A stretch of 64,000 bases of DNA from assembly GCF_004216665.1 (NCBI RefSeq), contig NZ_SGWY01000003.1, positions 372,001 through 436,000 on the forward strand, in the 5' to 3' direction. Under the pieces are notes generated by a model. The model saw only the letters and a list, made by a program, of their open reading frames with translations, did not search any database and was not told where the DNA came from. The translations under genes and the position numbers were made by a program. This stretch comes from Agromyces ramosus. GTDB lineage: Bacteria; Actinomycetota; Actinomycetes; Actinomycetales; Microbacteriaceae. Positions 26,525 through 33,818 of this stretch are shown here, piece by piece. Within the stretch, counting starts at the first letter, position 1. Every line of letters begins with the position of its first letter.

Positions 26525-27374
26525 GATCGGCGTCCTCCGGTTCCATCCAGGTGGCCCGCGACCCGGTGAGCACCACGTCCCACCGATAGCCGAGCGCCCA
26601 CTCCGGTTCGCTCACGTCGTGGTCGTATCGTGCCACGAGCCGCTCGCGCGCCGCAGGGTCGACGATCGACTGGTAGATCGGGTCGAGCGCGAACAGCGGG
26701 TCGCCGGGGAAGTACATCTGCGTGATGAGGCGCTGCGTGAACGCCGAGCCGAAGAACGAGAAGTGGATGTGCGCCGGCCGCCACGCGTTGCGGTGGTTCT
26801 TCCACGGGTACGCGCCCGGCTTGATGGTCGTGAGCCGGTACCCGCCGTCGTCGCCGGTGATCACGCGGCCGACGCCCGTGAAGTTCGGATCGAGCGGCGC
26901 GGGATGCTGGTCGCGCTTGTGCACGTAGCGGCCGGCGGCGTTCGCCTGCCAGATCTCGACGAGCTGGTTGCGCACCGGGCGGCCGTCTCCGTCCAGGATC
27001 CGCCCCGTCACGATGATGCGCTCGCCGAGCGGCTCGCCCGTGTGCTGGATGGTGAGGTCGCCCTCCTCGGCGGCCACGTCGGTGTGCCCGAACGCTGGTG
27101 AGACGAGCTCGATCTCCTCGGGGTGAGCGCGCACGAGCTCGTGCGTCGGATGCCGCAGCGTCGTCGAGCGGTAGGGCGCGAAGTCGCGCGGGGGATGCAC
27201 GGGCACTGCGCGGCCGGCGGCGGACGCGTCCTCGCGGACGGCCCGATGGCGTTCGGCGATCTCGGCCGAGATCGTCGCCTGCTCGAGCGTCGGCTGGCCG
27301 CCGACGACGACCCGATCGGCGGCGGGCTCGAGGCCGGCGTGGATCTCGGGTTCGTCTCGGTCGATGTCGGTCAT
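26517..27374 (-). CDS. pcaH: protocatechuate 3,4-dioxygenase beta subunit
   Basis: Iron-bearing subunit that cleaves protocatechuate to 3-carboxy-cis,cis-muconate. In 285 residues the ligand tyrosine of GRYVHKRDQ, the tyrosine of KPGAYPWKNH and both histidines of RPAHIHFS are visible. It is longer than many beta chains because of a roughly 45-residue N-terminal extension. GAGGAG precedes the ATG, 34 nt after the pobA stop. Confidence 0.92.
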   Translation of the reverse strand: MTDIDRDEPEIHAGLEPAADRVVVGGQPTLEQATISAEIAERHRAVREDASAAGRAVPVHPPRDFAPYRSTTLRHPTHELVRAHPEEIELVSPAFGHTDVAAEEGDLTIQHTGEPLGERIIVTGRILDGDGRPVRNQLVEIWQANAAGRYVHKRDQHPAPLDPNFTGVGRVITGDDGGYRLTTIKPGAYPWKNHRNAWRPAHIHFSFFGSAFTQRLITQMYFPGDPLFALDPIYQSIVDPAARERLVARYDHDVSEPEWALGYRWDVVLTGSRATWMEPEDADHA

Positions 27375-27408
27375 GGTGCTCCTCGGGTGGACGGGGGTGC
27401 GGGTCGAC

Positions 27409-28593
27409 TCAGAAGGGAAGGCCGGCGTACTGCTCCGCCAGGCTGCGCATGGCGTGCTCGGAGCCGGTCACGTACTCGAGCTGGCCGACCTGGCTGCGGT
27501 AGCGGAACGCGCGCGCCGAGGCATCCGGAACCTCGTGGTGCACGTGCAGCATCTCGGTCATCCACTGGGAGAAGTGCTGCACCTTCCACTGGCGCGCGAG
27601 CGCCCGGTCGCTGTACCGGTCGAGGCCGGTGGAGTCGCCCGCCCGGTGGTCGAGGAGGGCTCGTCCGAGCATCGCGACGTCGGCGATCGCCGAGTTGAGG
27701 CCCTTCGCGCCGGTGGGCGGCACGATGTGGCCGGCGTCGCCGGCGAGGAACATCCGCCCGCTCGACATCGTCGAGACGACGAAGCTGCGCATCGGGGTGA
27801 TCGACTTCTCGGTGATCGGGCCCTCCTGCAGCTCCCAGCCGTCGACGCCGAGACGTGTCTGCAGCGCGTCCCAGATGCGGGCGTCGCTCCATGCGTCGAT
27901 CGACTCGTCGGGGCCGACCTGCACGTAGAGGCGAGACACCTCGAGCGAGCGCATGGAGTGCATGCCGAATCCGTCGGCGTGAAGCGCGTAGATGAGGTCG
28001 TCGGTCGAGGGCGGCACGTCGGCGAGGATGCCGAGCCAGCCGAACGGGTAGCTGCGCTCGAAGACCTGCAGGTCGCCGGCGGGCACCCGCTGGCGGCAGA
28101 TGCCGTGGTAGCCGTCGGCGCCCACGACGAAGTCGCACGCGAGCTCGTGCACCTCGCCGTCCTTCGTGTAGATGACCTCGGGACGCTTGCCGGCGATGCC
28201 GACGGGCTCGACGTCCTCGGCCTCGAACACGATGCGCGAACCGAGGCGCTCGTGCTCGGCGAGCAGGTCGGCGACGAGCGCCTGCTGGCCGTAGACGGTG
28301 ACGGTGCGGCCGACGAGCTCCTGGAAGTCGACGTGGTGCCGCTGGCGCTCGAACTGCAGGTAGATGCCGTGGTGGGTGAGGCCGCGCTCGCGCAGCCGGG
28401 CGTCGAGGCCGAGCTCGGCGAGGATGTCGACCGATCCCTGTTCCAGCACGCCGGCGCGGATGCGGCCGAGCACGTGCTCGCGCGACGAGCGCTCGAGGAT
28501 CGTGAACGGCACCCCGGCCTGGCCGAGGATGTGGCCGAGCAGCAGGCCCGCCGGGCCCGCGCCGATGATCGCCACTCCGGTGGTCTGGTGCAC
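27409..28593 (-). CDS. pobA: 4-hydroxybenzoate 3-monooxygenase
   Basis: A flavoprotein hydroxylase making protocatechuate from 4-hydroxybenzoate. The 394-residue protein has the FAD motif GAGPAG (11-16), the VVGADG motif and GDAGHIVPPTGAKGLN, at the family's usual length. The GTG start at 28593 is preceded by AAAGAGG; the frame remains open to 29307 only as antisense of the regulator gene. First gene of the eight-gene catabolic operon. Confidence 0.92.
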   Translation of the reverse strand: MHQTTGVAIIGAGPAGLLLGHILGQAGVPFTILERSSREHVLGRIRAGVLEQGSVDILAELGLDARLRERGLTHHGIYLQFERQRHHVDFQELVGRTVTVYGQQALVADLLAEHERLGSRIVFEAEDVEPVGIAGKRPEVIYTKDGEVHELACDFVVGADGYHGICRQRVPAGDLQVFERSYPFGWLGILADVPPSTDDLIYALHADGFGMHSMRSLEVSRLYVQVGPDESIDAWSDARIWDALQTRLGVDGWELQEGPITEKSITPMRSFVVSTMSSGRMFLAGDAGHIVPPTGAKGLNSAIADVAMLGRALLDHRAGDSTGLDRYSDRALARQWKVQHFSQWMTEMLHVHHEVPDASARAFRYRSQVGQLEYVTGSEHAMRSLAEQYAGLPF

Positions 28594-28665
28594 GGATGCC
28601 GCCTCTTTCGCGTCGCTGGGAGGATGGGTCGATCCTCGCCTTTCCCCCGCCGCGCCGGGGCGCGA

Positions 28666-28682
28666 CTTCCACCCAGTGGAAG
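28666..28682. promoter_or_regulatory. perfect dyad, likely IclR operator of the pob/pca operon
   Basis: CTTCCAC-CCA-GTGGAAG is a perfect 17-bp inverted repeat between the IclR regulator gene and pobA, 73-89 bp upstream of the pobA start. Its core TTCCA-N5-TGGAA recurs imperfectly near the other IclR genes. It is the best candidate binding site for the adjacent regulator. Confidence 0.65.
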
Positions 28683-28700
28683 AATCGGACGGTCGCGGCG

Positions 28701-29456
28701 TCAGGGCCGCCAGCCGAGCGCCGTCGAGACGCCTCGCGCTGCCATCCGCACGCCGAGCGCGAACTGCGGCTCCGACACGCGCTCGACGTGCGCGATGATC
28801 GACACCGCCGCGACGACCTCCCCCGAGGCATCCCGCACCGGCGCGGCGACCGAGAACGCGCCCGGCGTCAGCTCCTCGACCGCCGTCGAGATGCCGATCG
28901 AGCGGATCTCGGCGAGGCGGATCCGCAGCTCCCGCTCCTCGGTGAGCGTGTTGGGCAGGTACTTGCGCGGATGCGACGCGAGCACCTCGCCGAGCACCTC
29001 CGGCGGCGCGTGCGCGAGCAGCACGAGGCCGACACCCGTCGCGTGCAGCGGCAGGCGCGATCCCACGTCGGAGATCACCGGCACGGCGTCGCGCCCGGAG
29101 AGCCGCTCGAGGTAGATCGCCCCGAGGCCGTCGCGCACCGCCAGGTGCACGTGCTCGCGCGTGGACTCGAGCAGGTCCTCGAGGTACGGCAGCGCCGCGC
29201 TGCGCAGGCGACGGGCGGTGGGCTGACGAGCGCCCAGCCGCCAGAGCTTGAGGCCGAGCCGGTACCGTCCGTCGTCGCCGCGCACCAGGCCGCCCCACGC
29301 GACCCACTCGGCGACCAGGCGGTGTGCGGTCGACAACGGCAGACGCGCCCGCGCGGCGATCTCGCTGAGCGAGAGGTCCTCCCCGGTGGCGAAGGCGTCG
29401 GCGATCGCGAAGAGCTTGTCCGCGACCGAGCGATCGTCGGCAGCACGACCCGACAT
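28701..29456 (-). CDS. IclR-family regulator of the pob/pca operon
   Basis: A 251-residue IclR protein (HTH LSLSEIAARARLPLSTAHRLV, effector domain around DVGSRLPLHATGVGLVLLAH). It is encoded immediately upstream of pobA in the same direction, with the perfect dyad in between, as for PcaR/PobR-type regulators. It is clearly distant from the four IclR proteins of the shikimate region: its HTH reads PLSTAHR instead of PKSTVSR. TAGAGT ends 6 nt before the ATG. The effector may be 4-hydroxybenzoate, protocatechuate or 3-oxoadipate. Confidence 0.85.
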   Translation of the reverse strand: MSGRAADDRSVADKLFAIADAFATGEDLSLSEIAARARLPLSTAHRLVAEWVAWGGLVRGDDGRYRLGLKLWRLGARQPTARRLRSAALPYLEDLLESTREHVHLAVRDGLGAIYLERLSGRDAVPVISDVGSRLPLHATGVGLVLLAHAPPEVLGEVLASHPRKYLPNTLTEERELRIRLAEIRSIGISTAVEELTPGAFSVAAPVRDASGEVVAAVSIIAHVERVSEPQFALGVRMAARGVSTALGWRP

Positions 29457-29462
29457 GCGCCC

Positions 29463-29468
29463 ACTCTA
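29463..29468 (-). promoter_or_regulatory. -10 element (leaderless) of the pob/pca regulator
   Basis: On the minus strand TAGAGT-GGGCGC-ATG shows the 6-nt leaderless spacing. Confidence 0.5.
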
Positions 29469-29493
29469 GTGACGACGCGCGCGAGGCCGCCGG

Positions 29494-30282
29494 TCAGAAG
29501 GCCCTGAGGCCCAGCGCCACCGTGCCCGCGGAGCTGAGCCGCGCGACCGCGAGCCCGTAGCCCCTCGCGCCGTACTCGACCGCCAGCCCGTCGAGCGGGA
29601 AGATCCCGTTCACCGTGCACGCGCGGCGGAACGGACCGTTCGGCAGCACCAGCACGAGGCAGACGTCCACGCCGTCGACCGTGCGCACGAAGTACGCGGA
29701 CGGCCCGTCGGTGCGGACGGCGAGCAGCCGCACGGACGACTCGTCGATGTCGTCGTCGAGCCCCGCCACCCTCGGTGCCTCGTCCGCGAGCGGGAGCCGA
29801 TCGAAGAGCGGCAGGAGGAGCGTGTCGCCGAGCGGAACCCCCGGAGCCGGCGTCCACTCCGCGTAGAGCGTCGGCGACGAGGTCGAGCGCTCGGGCACCC
29901 GCTGGCCGGCGGTCCACCCGAGCGCCGCACCGAGCGAGATCCCGACCAGCCCCGCGACCGCCGCCCACCGCACGACGCGGCGACGGTTCGCGTGGTCGTC
30001 GACGGGCGCGGCGGGCGGCTGCGCGAGCTCTGCGGCATCCGACCCCGCGGCCTGAACGCCCGCTGTCTGCCCCGAGGACTCCGCCGCCGCGGTCGCCACC
30101 TCCGCGTCGACCGGCGCGTCGGCGTCGGCGCCCGCCTCGGTCGGCGTCGTGTCGCGGTCGGCCTGCTCCGCCGCGGCGAGCGCGGTGAGCTCTGCGGCCG
30201 CTCGCGCGCGGTCGGCGTCGCTGGAGTCGGCGCCGTACGCGATCCGCTGCAACGAGCGGAGACGGCGCTCCATGGCGTCCAC
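29494..30282 (-). CDS. membrane-anchored hypothetical protein
   Basis: A 262-residue protein with an acidic Ala-rich N-terminal part (about 1-115), one membrane helix (WAAVAGLVGISLGAALGWTA, about 122-141) and a folded C-terminal domain. A helical LRSLQRIAYG...ADRARAAAEL segment starts the cytoplasmic part. GTG 30282 is chosen because GAAGGGG lies about 5 nt upstream; ATG 30273 is the alternative. The architecture recalls membrane sensors or anti-sigma proteins, but no family is recognised. Confidence 0.6.
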   Translation of the reverse strand: MDAMERRLRSLQRIAYGADSSDADRARAAAELTALAAAEQADRDTTPTEAGADADAPVDAEVATAAAESSGQTAGVQAAGSDAAELAQPPAAPVDDHANRRRVVRWAAVAGLVGISLGAALGWTAGQRVPERSTSSPTLYAEWTPAPGVPLGDTLLLPLFDRLPLADEAPRVAGLDDDIDESSVRLLAVRTDGPSAYFVRTVDGVDVCLVLVLPNGPFRRACTVNGIFPLDGLAVEYGARGYGLAVARLSSAGTVALGLRAF

Positions 30283-30400
30283 CTGGTCCCCTTCACCGCT
30301 TCGGGCCAGCATGCAACACGGATCGCCCGGCGGCAAGGGCGGCAGAACGGGGTGCCACGGCGTCGCGGGTCGCCGCCCCGCACCGGCGTCAGCGTCAGCG

Positions 30401-31330
30401 TCAGCGGCGCAGCGTCTCCGACGGGTTCTCGCCGAAGGCCCGCCGGTACGCCTCGGCGAATCGCTGCAGGTGGGCGAACCCCCAGCGCCGGGCCACCTCG
30501 GCGACGGTGGCCTCGGGCCCGGCGGCCAGGAGGTCGGCGCGCGCGCCGTCGAGCCGGATCCGCCGCAGGACCTGCGCCGGCGACTCGCCGAGGTCGCGGG
30601 TGAACGCGTAGTGGAGGCCGCGCGTGGAGATGAACGCGGCCGCCGCGACATCCGAGATCGTGATGGGCTCGCCCGCGTGGGCGTGCATGTAGTCGACGGC
30701 GCGCCGGACGACGGCCGAGCCGCCCTTCCGGCCGTCGGCCTGCTCGAGCCAGTTGGTCGGGAACGCGTGCAGGAACGCCGTCGCGAGGTGGCGGAAGGTC
30801 GCCTCCGCCAGCAGTGGCTCGTCGAGCATCTCGGGCGACGCGTCGAGCGTCGAGCGGATGCCGCGCAGCAGCGTCGCCCAGTAGACCGCGAGCTCGGGCG
30901 ACAATGGCGCCGTGCCCGTGCGCCGCAGCCTGAGCGACGCGTCGCCCGACGCGACCCGTGCGATCTCCTCGACCGCGGCGAGGTCGAGCACGACGATGCT
31001 CGCGTGATGCGTCTCCCAGCTGGCCGCGAGTTCCTCGGCCGGCGCGAGGAAGTGGCGGGGATCGATCTCGGTCCGCCCGTGGGACAGGCGGTAGCCGCGT
31101 CCGCCGCTCGCCACGACGGTCAGATCGGATGACCCGGTGATCGCCGCTCCGGGCACGTCCCATGCCGCGTCGACGAACGAGAATCGATCGGCCGTCGCGA
31201 CCTCCATGCGAACGCTGACGCTCGCCCGGTCGACGGAACCGTACCGGAGCGCCGGGAAGAACCCGCCGAGGGCCTGCTGGACGCCGTCGAGGTCGTGGAA
31301 CGACCGGGATTCGCGCTGCAGCCCGACCAT
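30401..31330 (-). CDS. AraC-family transcriptional regulator
   Basis: A 309-residue regulator with an AraC-binding-like N-terminal domain and the double HTH at the C-terminus (PITISDVAAAAFISTRGLHYAF; VAEVARRWGFAHLQRFAEAYRR). ATG 31330 follows GAGAGGAGCC. The two-domain plan is that of regulators responding to small aromatic or lipid molecules. It is divergent from the DUF7882 gene, and CGGTCCG repeats lie in between. Confidence 0.84.
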   Translation of the reverse strand: MVGLQRESRSFHDLDGVQQALGGFFPALRYGSVDRASVSVRMEVATADRFSFVDAAWDVPGAAITGSSDLTVVASGGRGYRLSHGRTEIDPRHFLAPAEELAASWETHHASIVVLDLAAVEEIARVASGDASLRLRRTGTAPLSPELAVYWATLLRGIRSTLDASPEMLDEPLLAEATFRHLATAFLHAFPTNWLEQADGRKGGSAVVRRAVDYMHAHAGEPITISDVAAAAFISTRGLHYAFTRDLGESPAQVLRRIRLDGARADLLAAGPEATVAEVARRWGFAHLQRFAEAYRRAFGENPSETLRR

Positions 31331-31397
31331 GCTCGGCTCCTCTCGTCCGGCGCTGTGGCCGGGCATCCATCGTAGGACCTGCCGGCGGATCAGCGAA

Positions 31398-31425
31398 CGG
31401 TCCGATTTCAGTACGGCTCGGTCCG
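31398..31425. promoter_or_regulatory. direct repeats CGGTCCG, candidate AraC-type site
   Basis: Two identical CGGTCCG heptamers start 21 bp apart (31398 and 31419), two helical turns, upstream of the AraC gene and in the divergent promoter region. AraC proteins with two HTHs bind such direct repeats. The second copy is also part of a TCCG-CAAT-CGGA dyad. Confidence 0.45.
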
Positions 31426-31474
31426 CAATCGGACGGACATGCCCGGGTGGCGCGGCATCCGGTCACGGGGACCC

Positions 31475-31480
31475 TAGCGT
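31475..31480 (+). promoter_or_regulatory. candidate -10 element of the DUF7882 gene
   Basis: TAGCGT lies 115 bp upstream of the GTG at 31596 and would give a leader of about 110 nt, which contains the hairpin at 31545-31572. Confidence 0.3.
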
Positions 31481-31544
31481 TGGCCGCGGGCAAGCGGAAC
31501 GGCGAACGGGGGACGCGCCGCTCCGCACTCGGCTTCGGCCGCCC

Positions 31545-31572
31545 GCCGCATCGGATCACCCGACGATGCGGC
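31545..31572 (+). promoter_or_regulatory. leader hairpin upstream of the DUF7882 gene
   Basis: GCCGCATCG and CGATGCGGC form a perfect 9-bp stem with a 10-nt loop, ending 11 nt before the AGGAGA ribosome binding site. It could regulate translation or stabilise the transcript. Confidence 0.35.
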
Positions 31573-31595
31573 AGCAGCATCGACAGGAGACCCCC

Positions 31596-32009
31596 GTGGG
31601 CATGCTGGTCTACAACGGTCGAATGACCCTCTCCGTGGACGACCGGGTGCTCGCGCACCTGCAGGTCGTCGTCATCAACAAGCTCCGCCGACGCGAGTCG
31701 TTCACGTTCACGTGGGACGACGGCTCTCAGGAGGCGGTCTGCTGGATCGGTCCCTCGATCCCGCTCGAATTCGTCTACGCCGGCAATCGCCGGCCCCTGC
31801 TGAATCGCGAGTGGCTCGAGCTCATGGCGTCGTCCGCGAACGCGAACTCCGGACTCGTCGTGATGCCGGAGCCGACGCCGACCACCCGCATCGACGAGCC
31901 CAGACGACCTCACCAGCCGCAGCCCGAGGAGCCACGGCGGCCCGCGCGGCCGAGCCGGCCGTCGCCGGAGCCGGCGCCCGCGCCGACCGGCGAGCCCGTC
32001 AGCGCCTGA
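31596..32009 (+). CDS. DUF7882-type small protein
   Basis: A 137-residue protein of a type common in Microbacteriaceae: start (M)GMLVYNGRMTLSVDDRVLAHLQ, then LRRRESFTFTW, WIGPSIPLEFVYAG and NREWLELMASSANANSGL, then VMPEP. The last 45 residues are Pro/Arg-rich and disordered. Function is unknown; homologues are sometimes mislabelled as DNA ligase. GTG 31596 follows AGGAGA at 5 nt; ATG 31602 is also possible. Confidence 0.75.
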   Translation: MGMLVYNGRMTLSVDDRVLAHLQVVVINKLRRRESFTFTWDDGSQEAVCWIGPSIPLEFVYAGNRRPLLNREWLELMASSANANSGLVVMPEPTPTTRIDEPRRPHQPQPEEPRRPARPSRPSPEPAPAPTGEPVSA

Positions 32010-32067
32010 GCCGCTCCGCAGGCCGGCTCGTGCGTTCGACCCGACCGTCGCGCCGTCGCAGCCGCGG

Positions 32068-32087
32068 TAGAGTCAGCACATGCTGAC
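32068..32087 (+). promoter_or_regulatory. leaderless promoter with overlapping CmtR operator
   Basis: TAGAGT (32068-32073) ends 6 nt before the ATG at 32080. A perfect inverted repeat GTCAGCA-CA-TGCTGAC (32072-32087) covers the end of the -10, the expected transcription start and the first codons. A bound repressor would therefore block polymerase at the promoter. Confidence 0.6.
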
Positions 32088-32421
32088 CATTGCGACCCGC
32101 CTCGACGTGATGAACCGCGTGGGCCGAGCCCTGGCCGACCCGACGAGGTCGCGCATACTGCTGAGCCTCCTCGACGCTCCCGGATACCCGGGCGCCCTCG
32201 CGCGAGAGCTCGACCTGACGCGCACGAACGTGTCGAACCACCTGGCCTGCCTGCGGGGCTGCGGGATCGTGGTGGCGGTGCCCGAGGGTCGGCGGACCCG
32301 GTACGAGATCGCCGATCCGCACCTCACCCGCGCGATCGGCGAGCTCATCGGCAGCGTGCTCGCCGTCGACGAAGGGGCCCCGTGCATGGACGAGCGCTGC
32401 ACCGTTGCGGGCTGCTGCTGA
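32080..32421 (+). CDS. cmtR: ArsR/SmtB-family metal sensor, CmtR type
   Basis: A 113-residue winged-helix repressor closely resembling mycobacterial CmtR, the cadmium/lead sensor: RALADPTRSRIL, LTRTNVSNHLACLRGCG. The three ligand cysteines of CmtR fall at the same numbers, Cys57, Cys61 and Cys102; three further cysteines (107, 112, 113) end the protein. Its stop overlaps the start of the efflux gene (TGATG), so it controls its own operon, released by metal binding. Confidence 0.9.
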   Translation: MLTIATRLDVMNRVGRALADPTRSRILLSLLDAPGYPGALARELDLTRTNVSNHLACLRGCGIVVAVPEGRRTRYEIADPHLTRAIGELIGSVLAVDEGAPCMDERCTVAGCC

Positions 32422-33179
32422 TGGCCGCCGATTCCATGCCCGCAGGGGTCGACCGGTCCATCTCGCCCCGCACGGCGCTGCTGCGCCGACGCATCCGATT
32501 CATCGTGGCGTTCACCATCGCCTACAACGTGATCGAGGCGACCGTCGCCCTCCTCGCCGGCGGCGCGGCCTCGTCGGCGGCCCTCATCGGCTTCGGGCTC
32601 GACTCCATCGTCGAGGTGCTCTCGGCGGCGGCCGTGGCCTGGCAGTTCGCCGCGCCCGACCCCGAGCGGCGCGAGCGCACGGCGCTGCGCGTCATCGCGC
32701 TCTCGTTCTTCGGCCTGGCCGCCTACGTCTCGGTCGACGCCGCGCTCTCGCTCGCCGGACTGCGCGAGCCGGAGCACAGCCCGGTGGGCATCGCGCTCGC
32801 GGCGATCAGCCTCATCGTGATGCCGACGGTGAGCTGGATCGAGCGACGCACCGGGCGCGAGCTCGGGTCCGCGTCGGCCGTCGCCGACTCGAAGCAGACC
32901 CTCGTCTGCGCATACCTCTCGGGCGCGCTGCTCGCGGGCCTGCTCCTCAATTCGCTGCTCGGCTGGGCATGGGCCGACTCGGTCGCGGCGCTCGTGATCG
33001 CCGGCTTCGCGATCCGCGAGGGCATGGAGGCGTGGCGCGGCGATGCATGCGCCGTGCCGGTCGCCGCCCTCACGGGCGAGCGGGTCGTCGAGCACGACCA
33101 CCACGGGCACGACCACAGCCACGAGCAGGGGCCGGCGGATGCCGCTGGCCCGCCCGATCACTCGCCGGGGCGCACGTAG
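32421..33179 (+). CDS. cation efflux (CDF-like) membrane transporter
   Basis: A 252-residue protein with about six membrane helices and a cation-diffusion-facilitator-type pattern (GFGLDSIVEV in helix 2, WADSVAALVIAGFAI in helix 5). There is no long cytoplasmic C-terminal domain; it ends in a His/Asp-rich tail (HDHHGHDHSHE) suited to metal binding. Coupled to cmtR, so cadmium, lead or zinc export is likely. Its 3' end overlaps the convergent next gene by 22 bp. Confidence 0.85.
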   Translation: MAADSMPAGVDRSISPRTALLRRRIRFIVAFTIAYNVIEATVALLAGGAASSAALIGFGLDSIVEVLSAAAVAWQFAAPDPERRERTALRVIALSFFGLAAYVSVDAALSLAGLREPEHSPVGIALAAISLIVMPTVSWIERRTGRELGSASAVADSKQTLVCAYLSGALLAGLLLNSLLGWAWADSVAALVIAGFAIREGMEAWRGDACAVPVAALTGERVVEHDHHGHDHSHEQGPADAAGPPDHSPGRT

Positions 33180-33508
33180 ACCCACGCCTCGCGTCCCGAC
33201 GCGAGGCGCACCGAGACGCGGTGGTAGTCGTCGACCTCGTACGCATCGGCCGCGTCGAGCTGGTCGGCGGACAGTTCCAGCACCGCACCGGCGACCCGGT
33301 CGTGCGCGTCATCGGTGCGCTCCAGGATCGGATGCTCCGCGCTCCCGCTGAGGGCCACCACCGCCGGGTCCGTGATGCGCAGCACGCCGAGCCGCCAGCC
33401 GACCAGTTCGTCGTCGCTCGTCGGAAGCTCGGCGCCGAACGTCGCGCGCTGCACCTCGGGCAGGCGAAGCGTGCCGTAGCTGAACAGGGACTCGCTCCGA
33501 CCGGCCAT
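33158..33508 (-). CDS. gamma-glutamylcyclotransferase-like (AIG2) protein
   Basis: A 116-residue protein with the AIG2/GGCT fold motif FSYGTLRLPEVQ near the N-terminus and the ADAYEVDDYHRVSV stretch in the expected place. Members act on gamma-glutamyl amines, or their activity is unknown. ATG 33508 is chosen from homology and a possible -10 CAGCAT 6 nt upstream; the frame continues to 33613. Confidence 0.78.
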   Translation of the reverse strand: MAGRSESLFSYGTLRLPEVQRATFGAELPTSDDELVGWRLGVLRITDPAVVALSGSAEHPILERTDDAHDRVAGAVLELSADQLDAADAYEVDDYHRVSVRLASGREAWVYVRPGE

Positions 33509-33605
33509 GCCGACATGCTGCCATGCGTGGCTCCGAGCCGGAGCATCCGCCGGTGCGGCTGTCAAGGGGCGGGCGGGGCCGCCGCCCGCGTGCGACGCTG
33601 GCTCG

Positions 33606-33818
33606 ATGGACACTCAGGATGCACCGATCCAAGACGGCAGCGACGAGGCGACGAACGCCGAGAAGATCGCGGGCCTCGCCCAGCAGATGCGCGCCGACGC
33701 CGACGCCGGAATCGTCGACGACCTCCGGGGAATGGCGCGACAGCGGCTCGAGGAGGCGCAGCTGCCCACCGACGAGGCGACCGTCGACCAGGTCGTGGGC
33801 GGCATCCGCCCGTCCTAG
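33606..33818 (+). CDS. small acidic hypothetical protein (70 aa)
   Basis: A 70-residue helical, acidic protein (EKIAGLAQQMRADADAGIVDDL). A possible weak -10 GACGCT ends 6 nt before the ATG. Its TAG stop shares the palindromic CTAG with the stop of the convergent PHP gene. No family recognised. Confidence 0.6.
   Translation: MDTQDAPIQDGSDEATNAEKIAGLAQQMRADADAGIVDDLRGMARQRLEEAQLPTDEATVDQVVGGIRPS

Noticed and set aside
27364-29115. 583-codon plus-strand frame opposite pobA and its regulator
   Set aside because: Antisense shadow: the minus strand encodes a full-length PobA with all motifs.
31294-31306. Short dyad GTCGT-GGA-ACGAC
   Set aside because: Lies inside the AraC coding sequence near its start; no sign that it is more than coding coincidence.
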